64,000 nt of DNA from Thermovibrio ammonificans HB-1 (GCF_000185805.1 NC_014926.1:452418-516417), one strand, 5' to 3'. Positions 43,753 through 51,830 are shown, counted from the first letter of the stretch. The notes: generated by a model not told the origin, from the letters alone. A program made the numbers and translations.

Positions 43753-45783
43753 ATGAGAAGGTTCTTAGGAGTTGTTTTGGCCTCTGTTTTGCTCTTTTCC
43801 TGCGGAAGCTCCCTCCAGAGCAACTCGGGGGCTCCCGAGCAGGTTTCGTATAACCCTGTTGAGAGGAGTTACCTGGTGTTTGACCCGTTCTCTACAAAGG
43901 CAAGCGAACCTTTGGGAATCCCTTTTCCCAACGACCTATTCTGGCTTCAGAGCTCCACTAAGGAGGGTGTGGAGCCGGTTGTTCAGTTTGATACTGCTTC
44001 CGTTTCGGACCCGGCCCAGAAAGCGCTCCTCGAAGCTGTTAACCAGCTTCGGGTTAAGGGGCTCAGCCCCAATACGCCGATTTTCGTTCCCCTTTCGGCA
44101 GATACCCCTTTGAACCTTTCAACGGTTAGGGGCCGTTTTAAACTCATAGACGTTACGGCCCTGGGCGAGCTCCTTGCGGGTAACCAGGCCGCTTTACCCC
44201 TTGTTGACCAGACGGACAGGCTCTTTGTGAGGCAGGAGGGGAGGTTTTTAAAGTTTTACCCCGTTAAACCCCTTGAGGCCGGCCACCACTATCTCTTTGT
44301 TCTGATTAACGGAATAGAGGACTCTAACGGAGAGGCTGTTCTGCCTCCGCAAGTTTACAACGAGCTTGAGTCTCAAACTCCCCTTTCCGACCCCCAGCTT
44401 GAGCAGCTGAGGGAGCTGTACCAGAGTGAGATTTACGGGAAGCTCTTTCCCGCCCTTGACTCCCTTTACGAAAAAGGTTTGATATCTTTGCCTTCTCCCT
44501 TAAATGCCGATACGGTTCTTGAGTCTTTCACTTTCTACACTGCAGATAAAACCCTCTCTCTGGCAGATTTGGGGGCGATAAAGGCCTACCTGGAAGGGGA
44601 AGTTCCGGCTCTCTCTGTTACCGGATTGCCCTACTCTTCCGTTGGGGCAGACTACGGCTCCCTGGACCCTGATAACGCTACGGCTTCGCCCCTTTACGCC
44701 GTTTTCAACCTGGTTCAGGGCTTAGTGGCGGCAAACCCTCAGTTTAAGGCCCTTGTAGAGCAGGGTTACTTCCCCGCTTTCTCCATCTCTAAGCTGAAGG
44801 AGCTTCTCACCCTCCTTCAGGAAGGCAAAAAGCCCGGAGTGGACTTCGACCTTAACGACTACTACAAGCTCATACCGGTTTACTTCGGCAACGGTGAGCT
44901 CTTTAACGGAACTTTATACATCTTCCAGCACGGCCTTGGCGGAGATAGAACCCGCGCTCAGGCCCTACTTGAAGACGTTCAGTTCCCCGTTGCCGCCATA
45001 GACCTCCCCTATCATGGGGCTTACACCTCCATGACCAACAACCAGCAGCCCAACCCGGCTTGCCTCAACGACGAAGGGGAGGCCACCGGCAAGTGCTTCC
45101 TTACCGGCAACGTTGCGGCCGATAGGGTTAACATCTACCAGGCCGTTTTCAACCTGAGGCTTCTGGAGCTTATGCTTAAAGCCGGCCTATACGACGTTAA
45201 CGGCGACGGAACCCCAGACCAGGTTCAACACCTCTACTTTGTTGGCCAATCTATGGGGGCTATAACGGGCTCCATATTTGCCGCCTACGGCGCTCCGGAG
45301 AAGACCGTTCTGAACGTAGGCGGAGCCAACTACGTTTCGATTATAGATGCAGCTTTAAACGAGCTTATAGAGGGGCTGCTCACCTCTACGGGCCTGAAGA
45401 AGAACACAAACGGCTATGCGGTAACCTTGGGGCTCTTCCAGATGGTTCTTGACCCTGCCGACCCTGCCTACATCGGAACGGAGAACTCCAACTCAACCAT
45501 TATCCAGAGCGCCTACGGCGATACAGTTGTTCCCTACGTTTCAAACCTTTCCCTTGCCGTTAGAACGGGCTTTTCTGCCTACCGGGAAGCCGACCTCGAC
45601 AACCCTCAGGCCCTTCCCGGCTGGTATATGTTCGGCAACGAGACCAACTGGGTTACCCACAGCTTCCTCACCAGACCCACCCTCGACGGCTACCCGGAAG
45701 TGGAGGGCCATACAACAGAGGAGTTTGTTCTGAAGGCAGAAAAAGCTGCCCGCCTGCAGATAGAGAGGTTTTTCTCTCAGTAA
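43753..45783 (+). CDS. lipoprotein alpha/beta-hydrolase (extracellular lipase-like)
   Basis: A 676-residue protein with a lipoprotein signal (LLFSC, Cys17). The N-terminal ~250 residues resemble the virulence-factor lipase N-domain (VFDPFSTKASEPLGIPFPND near the start). The hydrolase core has an oxyanion-type YIFQHGLGGDRTRA (about 390) and nucleophile elbow VGQSMGAITG (Ser500), and a candidate His in NWVTHSFLTRP (about 635). It likely cleaves an ester or lipid at the outer membrane, with FadL taking up the product. Overlaps the convergent oppD by 7 nt. Confidence 0.78.
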   Translation: MRRFLGVVLASVLLFSCGSSLQSNSGAPEQVSYNPVERSYLVFDPFSTKASEPLGIPFPNDLFWLQSSTKEGVEPVVQFDTASVSDPAQKALLEAVNQLRVKGLSPNTPIFVPLSADTPLNLSTVRGRFKLIDVTALGELLAGNQAALPLVDQTDRLFVRQEGRFLKFYPVKPLEAGHHYLFVLINGIEDSNGEAVLPPQVYNELESQTPLSDPQLEQLRELYQSEIYGKLFPALDSLYEKGLISLPSPLNADTVLESFTFYTADKTLSLADLGAIKAYLEGEVPALSVTGLPYSSVGADYGSLDPDNATASPLYAVFNLVQGLVAANPQFKALVEQGYFPAFSISKLKELLTLLQEGKKPGVDFDLNDYYKLIPVYFGNGELFNGTLYIFQHGLGGDRTRAQALLEDVQFPVAAIDLPYHGAYTSMTNNQQPNPACLNDEGEATGKCFLTGNVAADRVNIYQAVFNLRLLELMLKAGLYDVNGDGTPDQVQHLYFVGQSMGAITGSIFAAYGAPEKTVLNVGGANYVSIIDAALNELIEGLLTSTGLKKNTNGYAVTLGLFQMVLDPADPAYIGTENSNSTIIQSAYGDTVVPYVSNLSLAVRTGFSAYREADLDNPQALPGWYMFGNETNWVTHSFLTRPTLDGYPEVEGHTTEEFVLKAEKAARLQIERFFSQ

Positions 45784-46715
45784 TTGGGAAAGAAGCACCT
45801 TACTCCCCTCCCGTTAACTTCCCTGACGGGAGGGGTTTTCTTTTTGCAGACCTCTTTTGCCTTGTAACACCTGGAGTGGAACGGACACCCTGAAGGCCTT
45901 TGGGAAGGGTCTGGAACCGAGCCGGGAATAGCCCGGAGCTTTCCTTTGCCCGAGCACTTGAGTTCCGGTGTGCAGTTTATTAGTCCTTCGGTGTAAGGGT
46001 GTAAGGGGGAGCCCAGAACCTCTGAGGTTCTCCCCCACTCAACCGTGTATCCGGCGTACATGACGAATACCTTTTGGGCAACCTCTTTAACAACGCCCAT
46101 GTCGTGTGTAATGAGCGCCAGCCCGAGCCTTTGCTCCCTTACCAGCCTTTTAAAGAGCCTGAGAATTCGGGCTTGAACGGTTACGTCGAGGGCGGTTGTG
46201 GGCTCGTCGGCTATCAGGTAGCCGGGAGAGCAGGCAAGGGCCATGGCTATTGCTACCCTCTGTTTTAACCCCCCTGAGAGCTGGTGGGGGTAGGCGTGGT
46301 ATACCCTTTCGGGGTCGGGTATTTCGCACAGCTCGAAGAGCTCCACTACCCTTTTGAAGAAGTCCCCTTTAAAGCCGTGGAACTTCAGGGCTTCTGCCAC
46401 CTGCTCTCCCACCTTCATAAGGGGGTTGAGGCTTGATGAGGGGTCTTGAAAGACCATTGAGACCTTCTCCCAGCGGAAGCGCCTCAACCGCTCCCCTTGA
46501 AGGGAGAGAACGTCTGTTCCGTCGACTTCTACTTTGCCCTTTACTTTTAGGTTTTCCGGCAAGAGCTTCAAAACGGCAAGCGCCGTTAAAGACTTACCGC
46601 TTCCGCTTTCGCCTACAACGGCTACAGACTCCCCAGGAGCCGCTTTCACTTTGGCGTCGCATACGAGCTTAACGGGTCCTTTCTCTATGGAGAGGGATTC
46701 AACTGTGAGGCTCAA
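45777..46715 (-). CDS. oligopeptide/dipeptide-type ABC transporter ATP-binding protein (OppD-like), orphan
   Basis: A 312-residue ABC ATPase: Walker A VVGESGSGKSLTALAV (about 36-51), Q-loop MVFQDPSSSLNPLMKVG, signature HQLSGGLKQRVAIAMALA, Walker B YLIADEPTTALDVT and the OppD/DppD C-terminal cysteine region CPFHSRCYKAKEVC (about 285). The family normally works with OppB, OppC, OppF and a binding protein, none of which is in the neighbourhood. It overlaps the GGCT-fold gene by 4 nt upstream. Confidence 0.85.
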   Translation of the reverse strand: MSLTVESLSIEKGPVKLVCDAKVKAAPGESVAVVGESGSGKSLTALAVLKLLPENLKVKGKVEVDGTDVLSLQGERLRRFRWEKVSMVFQDPSSSLNPLMKVGEQVAEALKFHGFKGDFFKRVVELFELCEIPDPERVYHAYPHQLSGGLKQRVAIAMALACSPGYLIADEPTTALDVTVQARILRLFKRLVREQRLGLALITHDMGVVKEVAQKVFVMYAGYTVEWGRTSEVLGSPLHPYTEGLINCTPELKCSGKGKLRAIPGSVPDPSQRPSGCPFHSRCYKAKEVCKKKTPPVREVNGRGVRCFFPNY

Positions 46716-47170
46716 GGTTTCTCCCGAAAGAGGCTCTCTATTTTCTTACAGTAACTTTTGGAGAGAAGGCCAAGCTGACACGCCTTGAGTAGGTGTTTCA
46801 GGTAGTTGGGGTGGGGTTTAAGGCCCTCTTTGATAAATGCGGGCTGAGCTACATAACAGACAGCCTTTACCTTTTCCCCCGATGGGGTTTCCACCTCGAC
46901 CTCCCTTCGGCCGTAGTGGCGGGGGTAGCCTTCGTAGGAGTCGAGGCTCTCGAGCCCTTCCAGAACTTCGTACAGGACCCCCTCTACAACCCCGTTTGGG
47001 TCGGGCTCTACGTTTGCGCACCCGTAACCGGGGAAGGTGTAGCAGGCCTTGTTGAAGGCGAGCCTGTAGCCTTTGAGTTTGGCGGGGCGGAAGCTCTTAA
47101 ACTTCACGCCCCGCTCCCTCATTCTCTCCGGGTTCATGTTGGAGCCGTAAGCGAAGTAGAGAACCATCAT
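46712..47170 (-). CDS. gamma-glutamylcyclotransferase-fold (GGCT/AIG2-like) protein
   Basis: A 152-residue protein. FAYGSNMNPERMRERGVKFK is the GGCT nucleotide-pocket motif (YGSN), and LESLDSYEGYPRHYGRREVE holds the catalytic-type Glu. Two ATGs are adjacent (47170 and 47167); the second gives the usual MVLYFAYGSN start. The segment immediately upstream is one copy of CCCTGAAAGGGAT, leaving a poorly spaced ribosome site. May cleave gamma-glutamyl amine or peptide bonds. The mRNA leader probably contains the antisense-like element described separately. Confidence 0.85.
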   Translation of the reverse strand: MMVLYFAYGSNMNPERMRERGVKFKSFRPAKLKGYRLAFNKACYTFPGYGCANVEPDPNGVVEGVLYEVLEGLESLDSYEGYPRHYGRREVEVETPSGEKVKAVCYVAQPAFIKEGLKPHPNYLKHLLKACQLGLLSKSYCKKIESLFREKP

Positions 47171-47181
47171 CCCTTTCAGGG
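47169..47181 (-). repeat. CRISPR-repeat-like motif copy 2
   Basis: ATCCCTTTCAGGG on the plus strand (CCCTGAAAGGGAT on minus), an imperfect palindrome CCCT-GAA-AGGG. Identical over 13 nt to the copy at 47236, 67 bp away. This copy abuts the GGCT start codon. It lacks the TGAC that follows copy 1. Confidence 0.7.
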
Positions 47182-47255
47182 CATTACAGTTCTTTTAGAA
47201 AAAGTAGCTGCCTTTCCAATTTGGTAAAGGCGTCAATCCCTTTCAGGGGAATTTT
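47170..47255 (-). ncRNA. CreA-like / antisense RNA candidate bracketed by CRISPR-repeat-like motifs
   Basis: Minus-strand RNA inferred to start about 47250, just after a perfect TATAAT (47261-47256). Order: CCCTGAAAGGGATTGAC (47248-47232), a 37-nt spacer-sized segment (47231-47195), then the second repeat-like motif at 47181-47169. The spacer begins with a hairpin (GCCTTT/AAAGGC) and ends in GCAGCTACTTTTTCTAA, complementary to the neighbouring mini-protein mRNA at codons 4-9; adding GAAA and one G-U pair gives 22 continuous pairs. CRISPR-derived antitoxin RNAs (CreA) have this repeat-spacer-repeat form. No cas gene is in the window. Transcription and direction are unproven. Confidence 0.5.
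47236..47248 (-). repeat. CRISPR-repeat-like motif copy 1
   Basis: CCCTGAAAGGGAT on the minus strand, followed by TGAC. The whole CCCTGAAAGGGATTGAC resembles the 3' half of type I/III repeats that end in GGGATTGAAAC, whose last eight bases form the crRNA 5' handle. Only two copies exist here, so it is not an array. Confidence 0.6.
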
Positions 47256-47270
47256 ATTATAGCTGAAAAG

Positions 47271-47291
47271 TGAGCCGCGAGCCGCGGCTCA
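47271..47291 (-). terminator. GC hairpin at the end of the mini-protein gene
   Basis: Minus strand TGAGCCGCG (47291-47283), loop GCT, CGCGGCTCA (47279-47271), then CTTTTC. The stem starts with the TGA stop of the mini-protein. Nine GC-rich pairs with a weak T-run; plausible terminator separating the mini-protein from the downstream TATAAT. Confidence 0.6.
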
Positions 47292-47444
47292 ACCGAGAAG
47301 TCCAGGTGGAGGGGTGGTATAAATGATATCTACAGAGATGTGAATAACCACCCAAATTTTTTGGAGAAGTAAGGGAGCTAGGAGCGTAATCCCGAGTCTG
47401 ATAGCGCCGAGCAGAAAAGCAGCTACTTTTTCTAAGAATTTCAT
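47289..47444 (-). CDS. 51-residue hydrophobic mini-protein, toxin candidate (CreT-like)
   Basis: ATG 47444 with AAAGGAGGG ending 3 nt before it, stop TGA 47291-47289. The protein starts MKFLEKVAAFLLGAIRLG and continues with a long apolar stretch (ITLLAPLLLQKIWVVIHISV), then a short polar tail ending TTPPPGLLG: a one-span or amphipathic membrane peptide like many type I toxins. Its mRNA codons 4-9 are complementary to the spacer-like part of the neighbouring RNA candidate (47195-47211). Below common annotation length limits. The surroundings are AT-rich, unlike neighbours. Function is inferred from size, hydrophobicity and the antisense match only. Confidence 0.6.
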   Translation of the reverse strand: MKFLEKVAAFLLGAIRLGITLLAPLLLQKIWVVIHISVDIIYTTPPPGLLG

Positions 47445-47464
47445 TTTCCCTCCTTTAATTTGGT

Positions 47465-47476
47465 TTAAGCTGTCAT
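47465..47476 (-). CDS. three-codon mini-ORF (Met-Thr-Ala) upstream of the mini-protein
   Basis: ATG ACA GCT TAA on the minus strand, with a perfect AAGGAGGT (47489-47482) 5 nt upstream. It ends 20 nt before the mini-protein start codon. So strong a ribosome site on so short a frame is unlikely by chance. It could be a leader peptide coupling translation, or a minigene that traps ribosomes or tRNA. Confidence 0.5.
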   Translation of the reverse strand: MTA

Positions 47477-47491
47477 TTTTTACCTCCTTAT

Positions 47492-47509
47492 GCTTAATTT
47501 TGATTAAGC
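47492..47509. promoter_or_regulatory. palindromic operator-like site 1
   Basis: GCTTAATTTTGATTAAGC: 7-bp arms GCTTAAT/ATTAAGC around TTTG, overlapping a further palindrome GATTAAGCTTAATC (47502-47515). Directly upstream of the mini-ORF ribosome site. Shares the core TTAATTTTGATTAA with site 2. Confidence 0.55.
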
Positions 47510-47565
47510 TTAATCTGTTGAATCACTGTTCAATATGAAATATCGGTCGAAATCCTGAAGTTTTC

Positions 47566-47581
47566 ATTAATTTTGATTAAT
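47566..47581. promoter_or_regulatory. palindromic operator-like site 2
   Basis: ATTAATTTTGATTAAT, again 6-bp arms around TTTG, flanked on both sides by TTTTC. It is 74 bp from site 1, about seven helical turns, so one dimeric regulator could bind both. No regulator gene is adjacent. Confidence 0.5.
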
Positions 47582-47624
47582 TTTCATGGATTTAGAGAAG
47601 GGAGCGAAGGCTACCTTTTAATGG

Positions 47625-47648
47625 ACGGAGGGGGATACCCCCCTCCGT
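47625..47648 (-). terminator. strong hairpin after acs
   Basis: ACGGAGGGGG (47625-47634) and CCCCCTCCGT (47639-47648) with a 4-nt loop, 13 bp after the acs stop. A 10-bp GC-rich stem; on the minus strand it is followed by CCATTAAAAG without a T-run, so termination may need help from other factors. Confidence 0.6.
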
Positions 47649-47661
47649 ATTTTGAAGAGTT

Positions 47662-49557
47662 TCAGTCCTCCAGCGTTGAGAGGTCTCCCGGGTCTATTCC
47701 GAGCTCCCTTGCCTTTAGGACCCTTCTCATTATCTTTCCGCTCCTTGTTTTGGGGAGCTTCTCAACAAACTCTATCTCGCTGGGAACGGCAAGGGCTCCC
47801 AGCTCCATCTTTACGTGGTACTTAAGGTCCTCTACCAGCTTATCGCTGGGCTCAACGCCGGCTTTCAGTATAACGAAGGCCTTTATTGCCTCTCCCTTAA
47901 CCGGGTCGGGTTTTCCTATAACTGCCGCCTCTGCTACCGCCGGGTGGGAAACCAGTGCCGACTCAACCTCCATCGTTCCTATTCTGTGGCCGGAAACGTT
48001 TATAACGTCGTCGGCACGGCCGAGAATCATTATGTAGCCGTCTTTATCTTTAACTGCTACGTCTCCCGCCGTGTAGCAGTTGGGGATTGTATTCCAGTAC
48101 TGCTCGTAGCGCTGAGGATTCTTCCAGATGGTTCTCATCATAGAGGGCCACGGGAACTTTATTACCAGGAAACCGCCTTTTTCGGGCTCTACCGGGTTGC
48201 CCTCTTTGTCGACAACGTCTGCAATTACTCCGGGGACGGGCTTACCGGCCTTACCGGGTTTCATGGGCAGCCCGTCTATCGTTGTTATCATCACGGCGCC
48301 GGTTTCGGTCTGCCACCAGGTATCAACTATCGGGCACCGCTCCTTACCTATTACCCTGTAGTACCAGAGCCAGGCTTCGGGGTTTATGGGTTCTCCCACC
48401 GAGCCCAGGAGCCTCAGCGACGAAAGGTCGTACTTGTTGGGCCACTCCTCTCCGGCCCTCATGAACATCCTGATTGCAGTGGGCGCCGTGTAGAAGATGT
48501 TCACACCGTACTTCTCTACTATCCTCCACCACCTTCCGAAGTCCGGGTAGTTGGGAGCTCCCTCGGCTATAACCTGGGTTGCCCCGGCAACTAAGGGGCC
48601 GTAAACGATGTAGCTGTGGCCTGTAATCCAGCCCGGGTCGGCGGTGCACCAGTAAACATCGTCTTCTTTAAGGTCGAAAACGGTTTTTACCGAGTAGTAG
48701 GTTCCCACCATGTAGCCGCCGGTTGTGTGGAGCACCCCTTTGGGCTTTCCGGTTGAGCCGGAGGTGTAGAGTATGAACAGCGGGTCTTCTGCGTCCATCT
48801 CCTCCGGTTCGCAGTAGTCGGGCTCGTTCTCTATGAAGCTGTAGAAGTCAACCTCCTTTTCGCCGATGAGGTCTACCAGGGGCCTGAGCCTCCTCAGGAC
48901 GACAACCTTTTCAACTGTGGGAAGGTCGAGGATTGCCTGGTCTACTATCTGTTTTAGGGGAATGGCCCTGCCGCGTCTTATGGTAACGTCGGCGGTTATG
49001 ACCATTTTGGCCTCTGCGTCCTCTATCCTGTGGCGGAGGGCAGATGCACTGAAGCCGGCGTAAACTACCGAGTGAATCGCCCCTATTCGGGCGCACGCAA
49101 GCATTGCAGCTACTTGTTCTATTACGAGGGGCATGTAGATTACTACCCTGTCTCCCTTCTTTATGCCTGCCCTTTTCAGGGCGTTTGCGAGTTTGTTAAC
49201 GAGCCTGTAGAGCTCTCCGTAGGTAACAACTTTCTCGTTTCCCAGCTCGTCTTCCCAGAAGAAGGCTACCTTGTTCCTCTTGTCCCCCTTGACGTGGCGG
49301 TCGAGGGCGTTAACCGTTATGTTGGTTTTGCCCCCTACGAACCATTTGGCGTAAGGGTAGTTCCACTCTAAAACTTTTTCCCACTTCTTGAACCAGATTA
49401 GCTGCTGGGCCACTTCCTCCCAGAACTTTTCAGGGTTTTCGAGAAAACGCTTGTACTCGGCTTCGTAGTCTTTTACGTTTGCGTTTTTGACGAACTCCTC
49501 CGGCGGGGGAATTACGAGCTCTTTTTTTAGGAGGTGGTCGAGCTGTTCTTTGGACAT
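47662..49557 (-). CDS. acs: acetyl-CoA synthetase
   Basis: 631 residues from ATG 49557 (GGGAGG site); a frame extension to 49674 is not needed and would run into the uvrB 3' end. AMP-forming enzyme: [20 protein letters not shown] (about 265), [20 protein letters not shown] (about 415), [20 protein letters not shown] (about 525) and the regulatory acetyl-lysine site [11 protein letters not shown] (about 605). Converts acetate, ATP and CoA into acetyl-CoA. Single gene, followed by a hairpin. Confidence 0.96.
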   Translation of the reverse strand: MSKEQLDHLLKKELVIPPPEEFVKNANVKDYEAEYKRFLENPEKFWEEVAQQLIWFKKWEKVLEWNYPYAKWFVGGKTNITVNALDRHVKGDKRNKVAFFWEDELGNEKVVTYGELYRLVNKLANALKRAGIKKGDRVVIYMPLVIEQVAAMLACARIGAIHSVVYAGFSASALRHRIEDAEAKMVITADVTIRRGRAIPLKQIVDQAILDLPTVEKVVVLRRLRPLVDLIGEKEVDFYSFIENEPDYCEPEEMDAEDPLFILYTSGSTGKPKGVLHTTGGYMVGTYYSVKTVFDLKEDDVYWCTADPGWITGHSYIVYGPLVAGATQVIAEGAPNYPDFGRWWRIVEKYGVNIFYTAPTAIRMFMRAGEEWPNKYDLSSLRLLGSVGEPINPEAWLWYYRVIGKERCPIVDTWWQTETGAVMITTIDGLPMKPGKAGKPVPGVIADVVDKEGNPVEPEKGGFLVIKFPWPSMMRTIWKNPQRYEQYWNTIPNCYTAGDVAVKDKDGYIMILGRADDVINVSGHRIGTMEVESALVSHPAVAEAAVIGKPDPVKGEAIKAFVILKAGVEPSDKLVEDLKYHVKMELGALAVPSEIEFVEKLPKTRSGKIMRRVLKARELGIDPGDLSTLED

Positions 49558-49609
49558 GGCGGCCTCCCTGAAAGCGGGTTTGTTATAGAGTTTACAACAA
49601 CTCCTTCCT

Positions 49610-51601
49610 TTACTCCGGAAGGAGAAGGCGGCGAAGCTCTCTGATTTTGTCCCTAAGCTCGGCCGCCCGCTCAAACTCCCAGTTCTTGGCCGCCTCTTTC
49701 ATCTCCTTTTCCAGTTTCTCTATGAGCTCGAAGAGCTCCTCTTCGTTTTTGGGAACTTCCTCTATCCCTTTTCTCTTTATCCTTTCGAGTGCAGATAGGC
49801 CGGCGTCTTCCAGGATTGAGGGTTCGAGCTCCCTTTTTACCGTTTGGGGGGTTATGTTGTGTTCTCTGTTGTACGCCTCCTGGATTTTTCTGCGCCTTTG
49901 GGTCTCTTCGATTGCCCTCTTCATTGATGGGGTTACGCGGTCGGCAAAGAGGATAACTTTACCGTTTACGTTCCTTGCGGCCCTCCCCATCGTTTGAATC
50001 AGGGAGGTTGTGGACCTTAAAAAACCCTCCTTGTCGGCGTCCAGTATGGCAACCAGCGAAACTTCCGGGAGGTCGAGCCCCTCCCTGAGGAGGTTAACGC
50101 CCACCAGCACGTCGAACTCTCCCTGGCGGAGCCCTCTGATTATCTCCACCCGCTCCACCGAATCTATTTCGGAGTGGAGGTACTTGGCTTTTACCCCCTT
50201 TTCGAGCAGGTAGTTGGTGAGCTCTTCGGCGCTTTTCTTCGTTAGAGTTGTGATTAGAACCCTCTCGTTCCTCTTTACCCTCTCTCTGATTTGGGAGAGG
50301 AGGTAGTCTATCTGACCTTGGGTGGGCCTTACCTCCACTTCCGGGTCGAGGAGGCCTGTGGGCCTTATTATCTGCTCTACAACTCTTTCGGAGACTTCGA
50401 GTTCGAAGGGACCCGGGGTTGCCGAGACGAAGATGGCCTGGGGCACCCTTTTGAGGAACTCCTCAAAGGTTAGGGGCCGGTTGTCGTAGGCCGATGGGAG
50501 CCTGAAGCCGTGCTCTACGAGGTTGAACTTCCGGGCCCTGTCTCCTCTGTACATCGCTTTTATCTGGGGGATTGTAACGTGGGACTCGTCTACGATTACG
50601 AGGAAGTCGTCAGGGAAGTAGTCGAGGAGTGTAAACGGCGGCTCTCCCGGCTTCCTTCCCTCAAGGTGGCGGGAGTAGTTTTCGATTCCCTTGCAGTGGC
50701 CTATCTCGAGCAGGAGCTCCATGTCGTAGCGGGTTCGCTGCTCCAGCCTCCTCGCCTCTAACTCTTTCCCTTGGCTGAGGAAGTACTGCAGGCGCTCTTG
50801 AAGCTCTTCCTCTATGGACCGGACGGCCCTTACTATTCGGGAGTGGGGGGTTGCATAGTGGGAGGCCGGGTAAACGGTATAGGTGTTTAGCTCTTTAACC
50901 GTTTCGTGGTTGAAGTAGGTCAGCATGGTTATGGAGTCGACTTCGTCGCCGAAGAGCTCAACCCTTATGAAGTGTTCTTCGGTGTCTGCAGGGTAGATGT
51001 CTATTACGTCGCCGCGGACTTTGAAGATTCCGGGCCTTACTTCAAAGTCGTTCCTCTCGTAGCCGAGGCTGACCAGTTTTCTTATGACTTCTTCCCTCTC
51101 TACAATCTCTCCCACCTCGAACCGGAGGGCGAGCTTCTTGTAGTGCTCCGGCGAGCCCAAGCCGTAGATACAGGAGACCGAGGCCACAACTATGGTGTCG
51201 GGCCGGGTCAGGAGGGATACCGTTGCTGAGTGGCGCATCCGCTCTATTACCGGGTTTATGGAGCAGTCTTTCTCTATGTAGAGGTCGCGGCTGGGTATGT
51301 AGGCCTCGGGCTGGTAGTAGTCGTAGTAGCTTATGAAGTACTCTACGGCGTTTTCTGGGAAGAAGTTTTTAAGCTCGTGGTAGAGCTGTGCGGCCAGGAC
51401 TTTGTTGTGGGAGATGACGAGTGTGGGCTTTTGAACCTCTTCTATGACTTTGGCTATTGTGTAGGTTTTGCCGCTTCCCGTGATGCCCAGGAGGGTTTGG
51501 TACTTTAGGCCCTCTTTTACCCCTTCGGAAAGGGCCTTTATGGCTTTGGGTTGGTCTCCCCTTGGCTTGAAGGGTGAAACTACTTTAAAGCGCCTCTCCA
51601 T
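49610..51601 (-). CDS. uvrB: excinuclease ABC subunit B
   Basis: A 663-residue nucleotide excision repair helicase. Walker [18 protein letters not shown] (about 38), beta-hairpin region [20 protein letters not shown] (about 95), the DEAD-like [16 protein letters not shown] (about 335) and the UVR motif at the C-terminus ([20 protein letters not shown], then [10 protein letters not shown]). Upstream, a 15-bp palindrome (51608-51622) overlaps the 5' leader. No UvrA or UvrC gene in the window. Confidence 0.97.
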   Translation of the reverse strand: MERRFKVVSPFKPRGDQPKAIKALSEGVKEGLKYQTLLGITGSGKTYTIAKVIEEVQKPTLVISHNKVLAAQLYHELKNFFPENAVEYFISYYDYYQPEAYIPSRDLYIEKDCSINPVIERMRHSATVSLLTRPDTIVVASVSCIYGLGSPEHYKKLALRFEVGEIVEREEVIRKLVSLGYERNDFEVRPGIFKVRGDVIDIYPADTEEHFIRVELFGDEVDSITMLTYFNHETVKELNTYTVYPASHYATPHSRIVRAVRSIEEELQERLQYFLSQGKELEARRLEQRTRYDMELLLEIGHCKGIENYSRHLEGRKPGEPPFTLLDYFPDDFLVIVDESHVTIPQIKAMYRGDRARKFNLVEHGFRLPSAYDNRPLTFEEFLKRVPQAIFVSATPGPFELEVSERVVEQIIRPTGLLDPEVEVRPTQGQIDYLLSQIRERVKRNERVLITTLTKKSAEELTNYLLEKGVKAKYLHSEIDSVERVEIIRGLRQGEFDVLVGVNLLREGLDLPEVSLVAILDADKEGFLRSTTSLIQTMGRAARNVNGKVILFADRVTPSMKRAIEETQRRRKIQEAYNREHNITPQTVKRELEPSILEDAGLSALERIKRKGIEEVPKNEEELFELIEKLEKEMKEAAKNWEFERAAELRDKIRELRRLLLPE

Positions 51602-51607
51602 ATCGGT

Positions 51608-51622
51608 AGCCTAATATAGGCT
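51608..51622. promoter_or_regulatory. palindrome upstream of uvrB
   Basis: AGCCTA-ATA-TAGGCT, perfect 6-bp arms, 6 bp before the uvrB start codon. The region has no evident ribosome site for uvrB, so the palindrome may be a damage-response operator or an mRNA hairpin. No similar site was noticed elsewhere in the window. Confidence 0.45.
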
Positions 51623-51685
51623 GAGTTGGGTTGCCGAGGAAGTGCTATTTTTAGGTTGCACAAATCCTGTAGCGGGAGTTTAATA

Positions 51686-51830
51686 GTCAACTACCCCCGA
51701 CTAAAGTCGGAGGCTTGTAGCTGATGCTACGCAGTGGTAGCACCGCTACATTAGGACGGTTGACAACGCCCCACTGGAGCGGATATACCAGCTCCAGTCC
51801 TGACTTCTCCCCTGTGGAGAGAAGTCAGAT
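51686..51830 (-). ncRNA. TnpB guide RNA (omega-RNA) candidate
   Basis: Overlaps the 3' end of tnpB and continues past it. The minus strand shows repeated small stems with GTAGC/GCTAC arms, then AGCCTCCGACTTTAGTCGGG and GGTAGTTGAC at the element end. By analogy with known TnpB systems, the guide would be the flanking sequence TATTAAACTCCCGCTACAGG (51685-51666). The 5' limit is approximate. Confidence 0.6.

Noticed and set aside
47169-47248. A true CRISPR array
   Set aside because: Only two partly degenerate repeat-like copies and no cas genes in the window; reported as a repeat-derived element instead.
49558-49674. N-terminal extension of acs
   Set aside because: Composition is unlike the family, no ribosome site is present, and ATG 49557 has GGGAGG.
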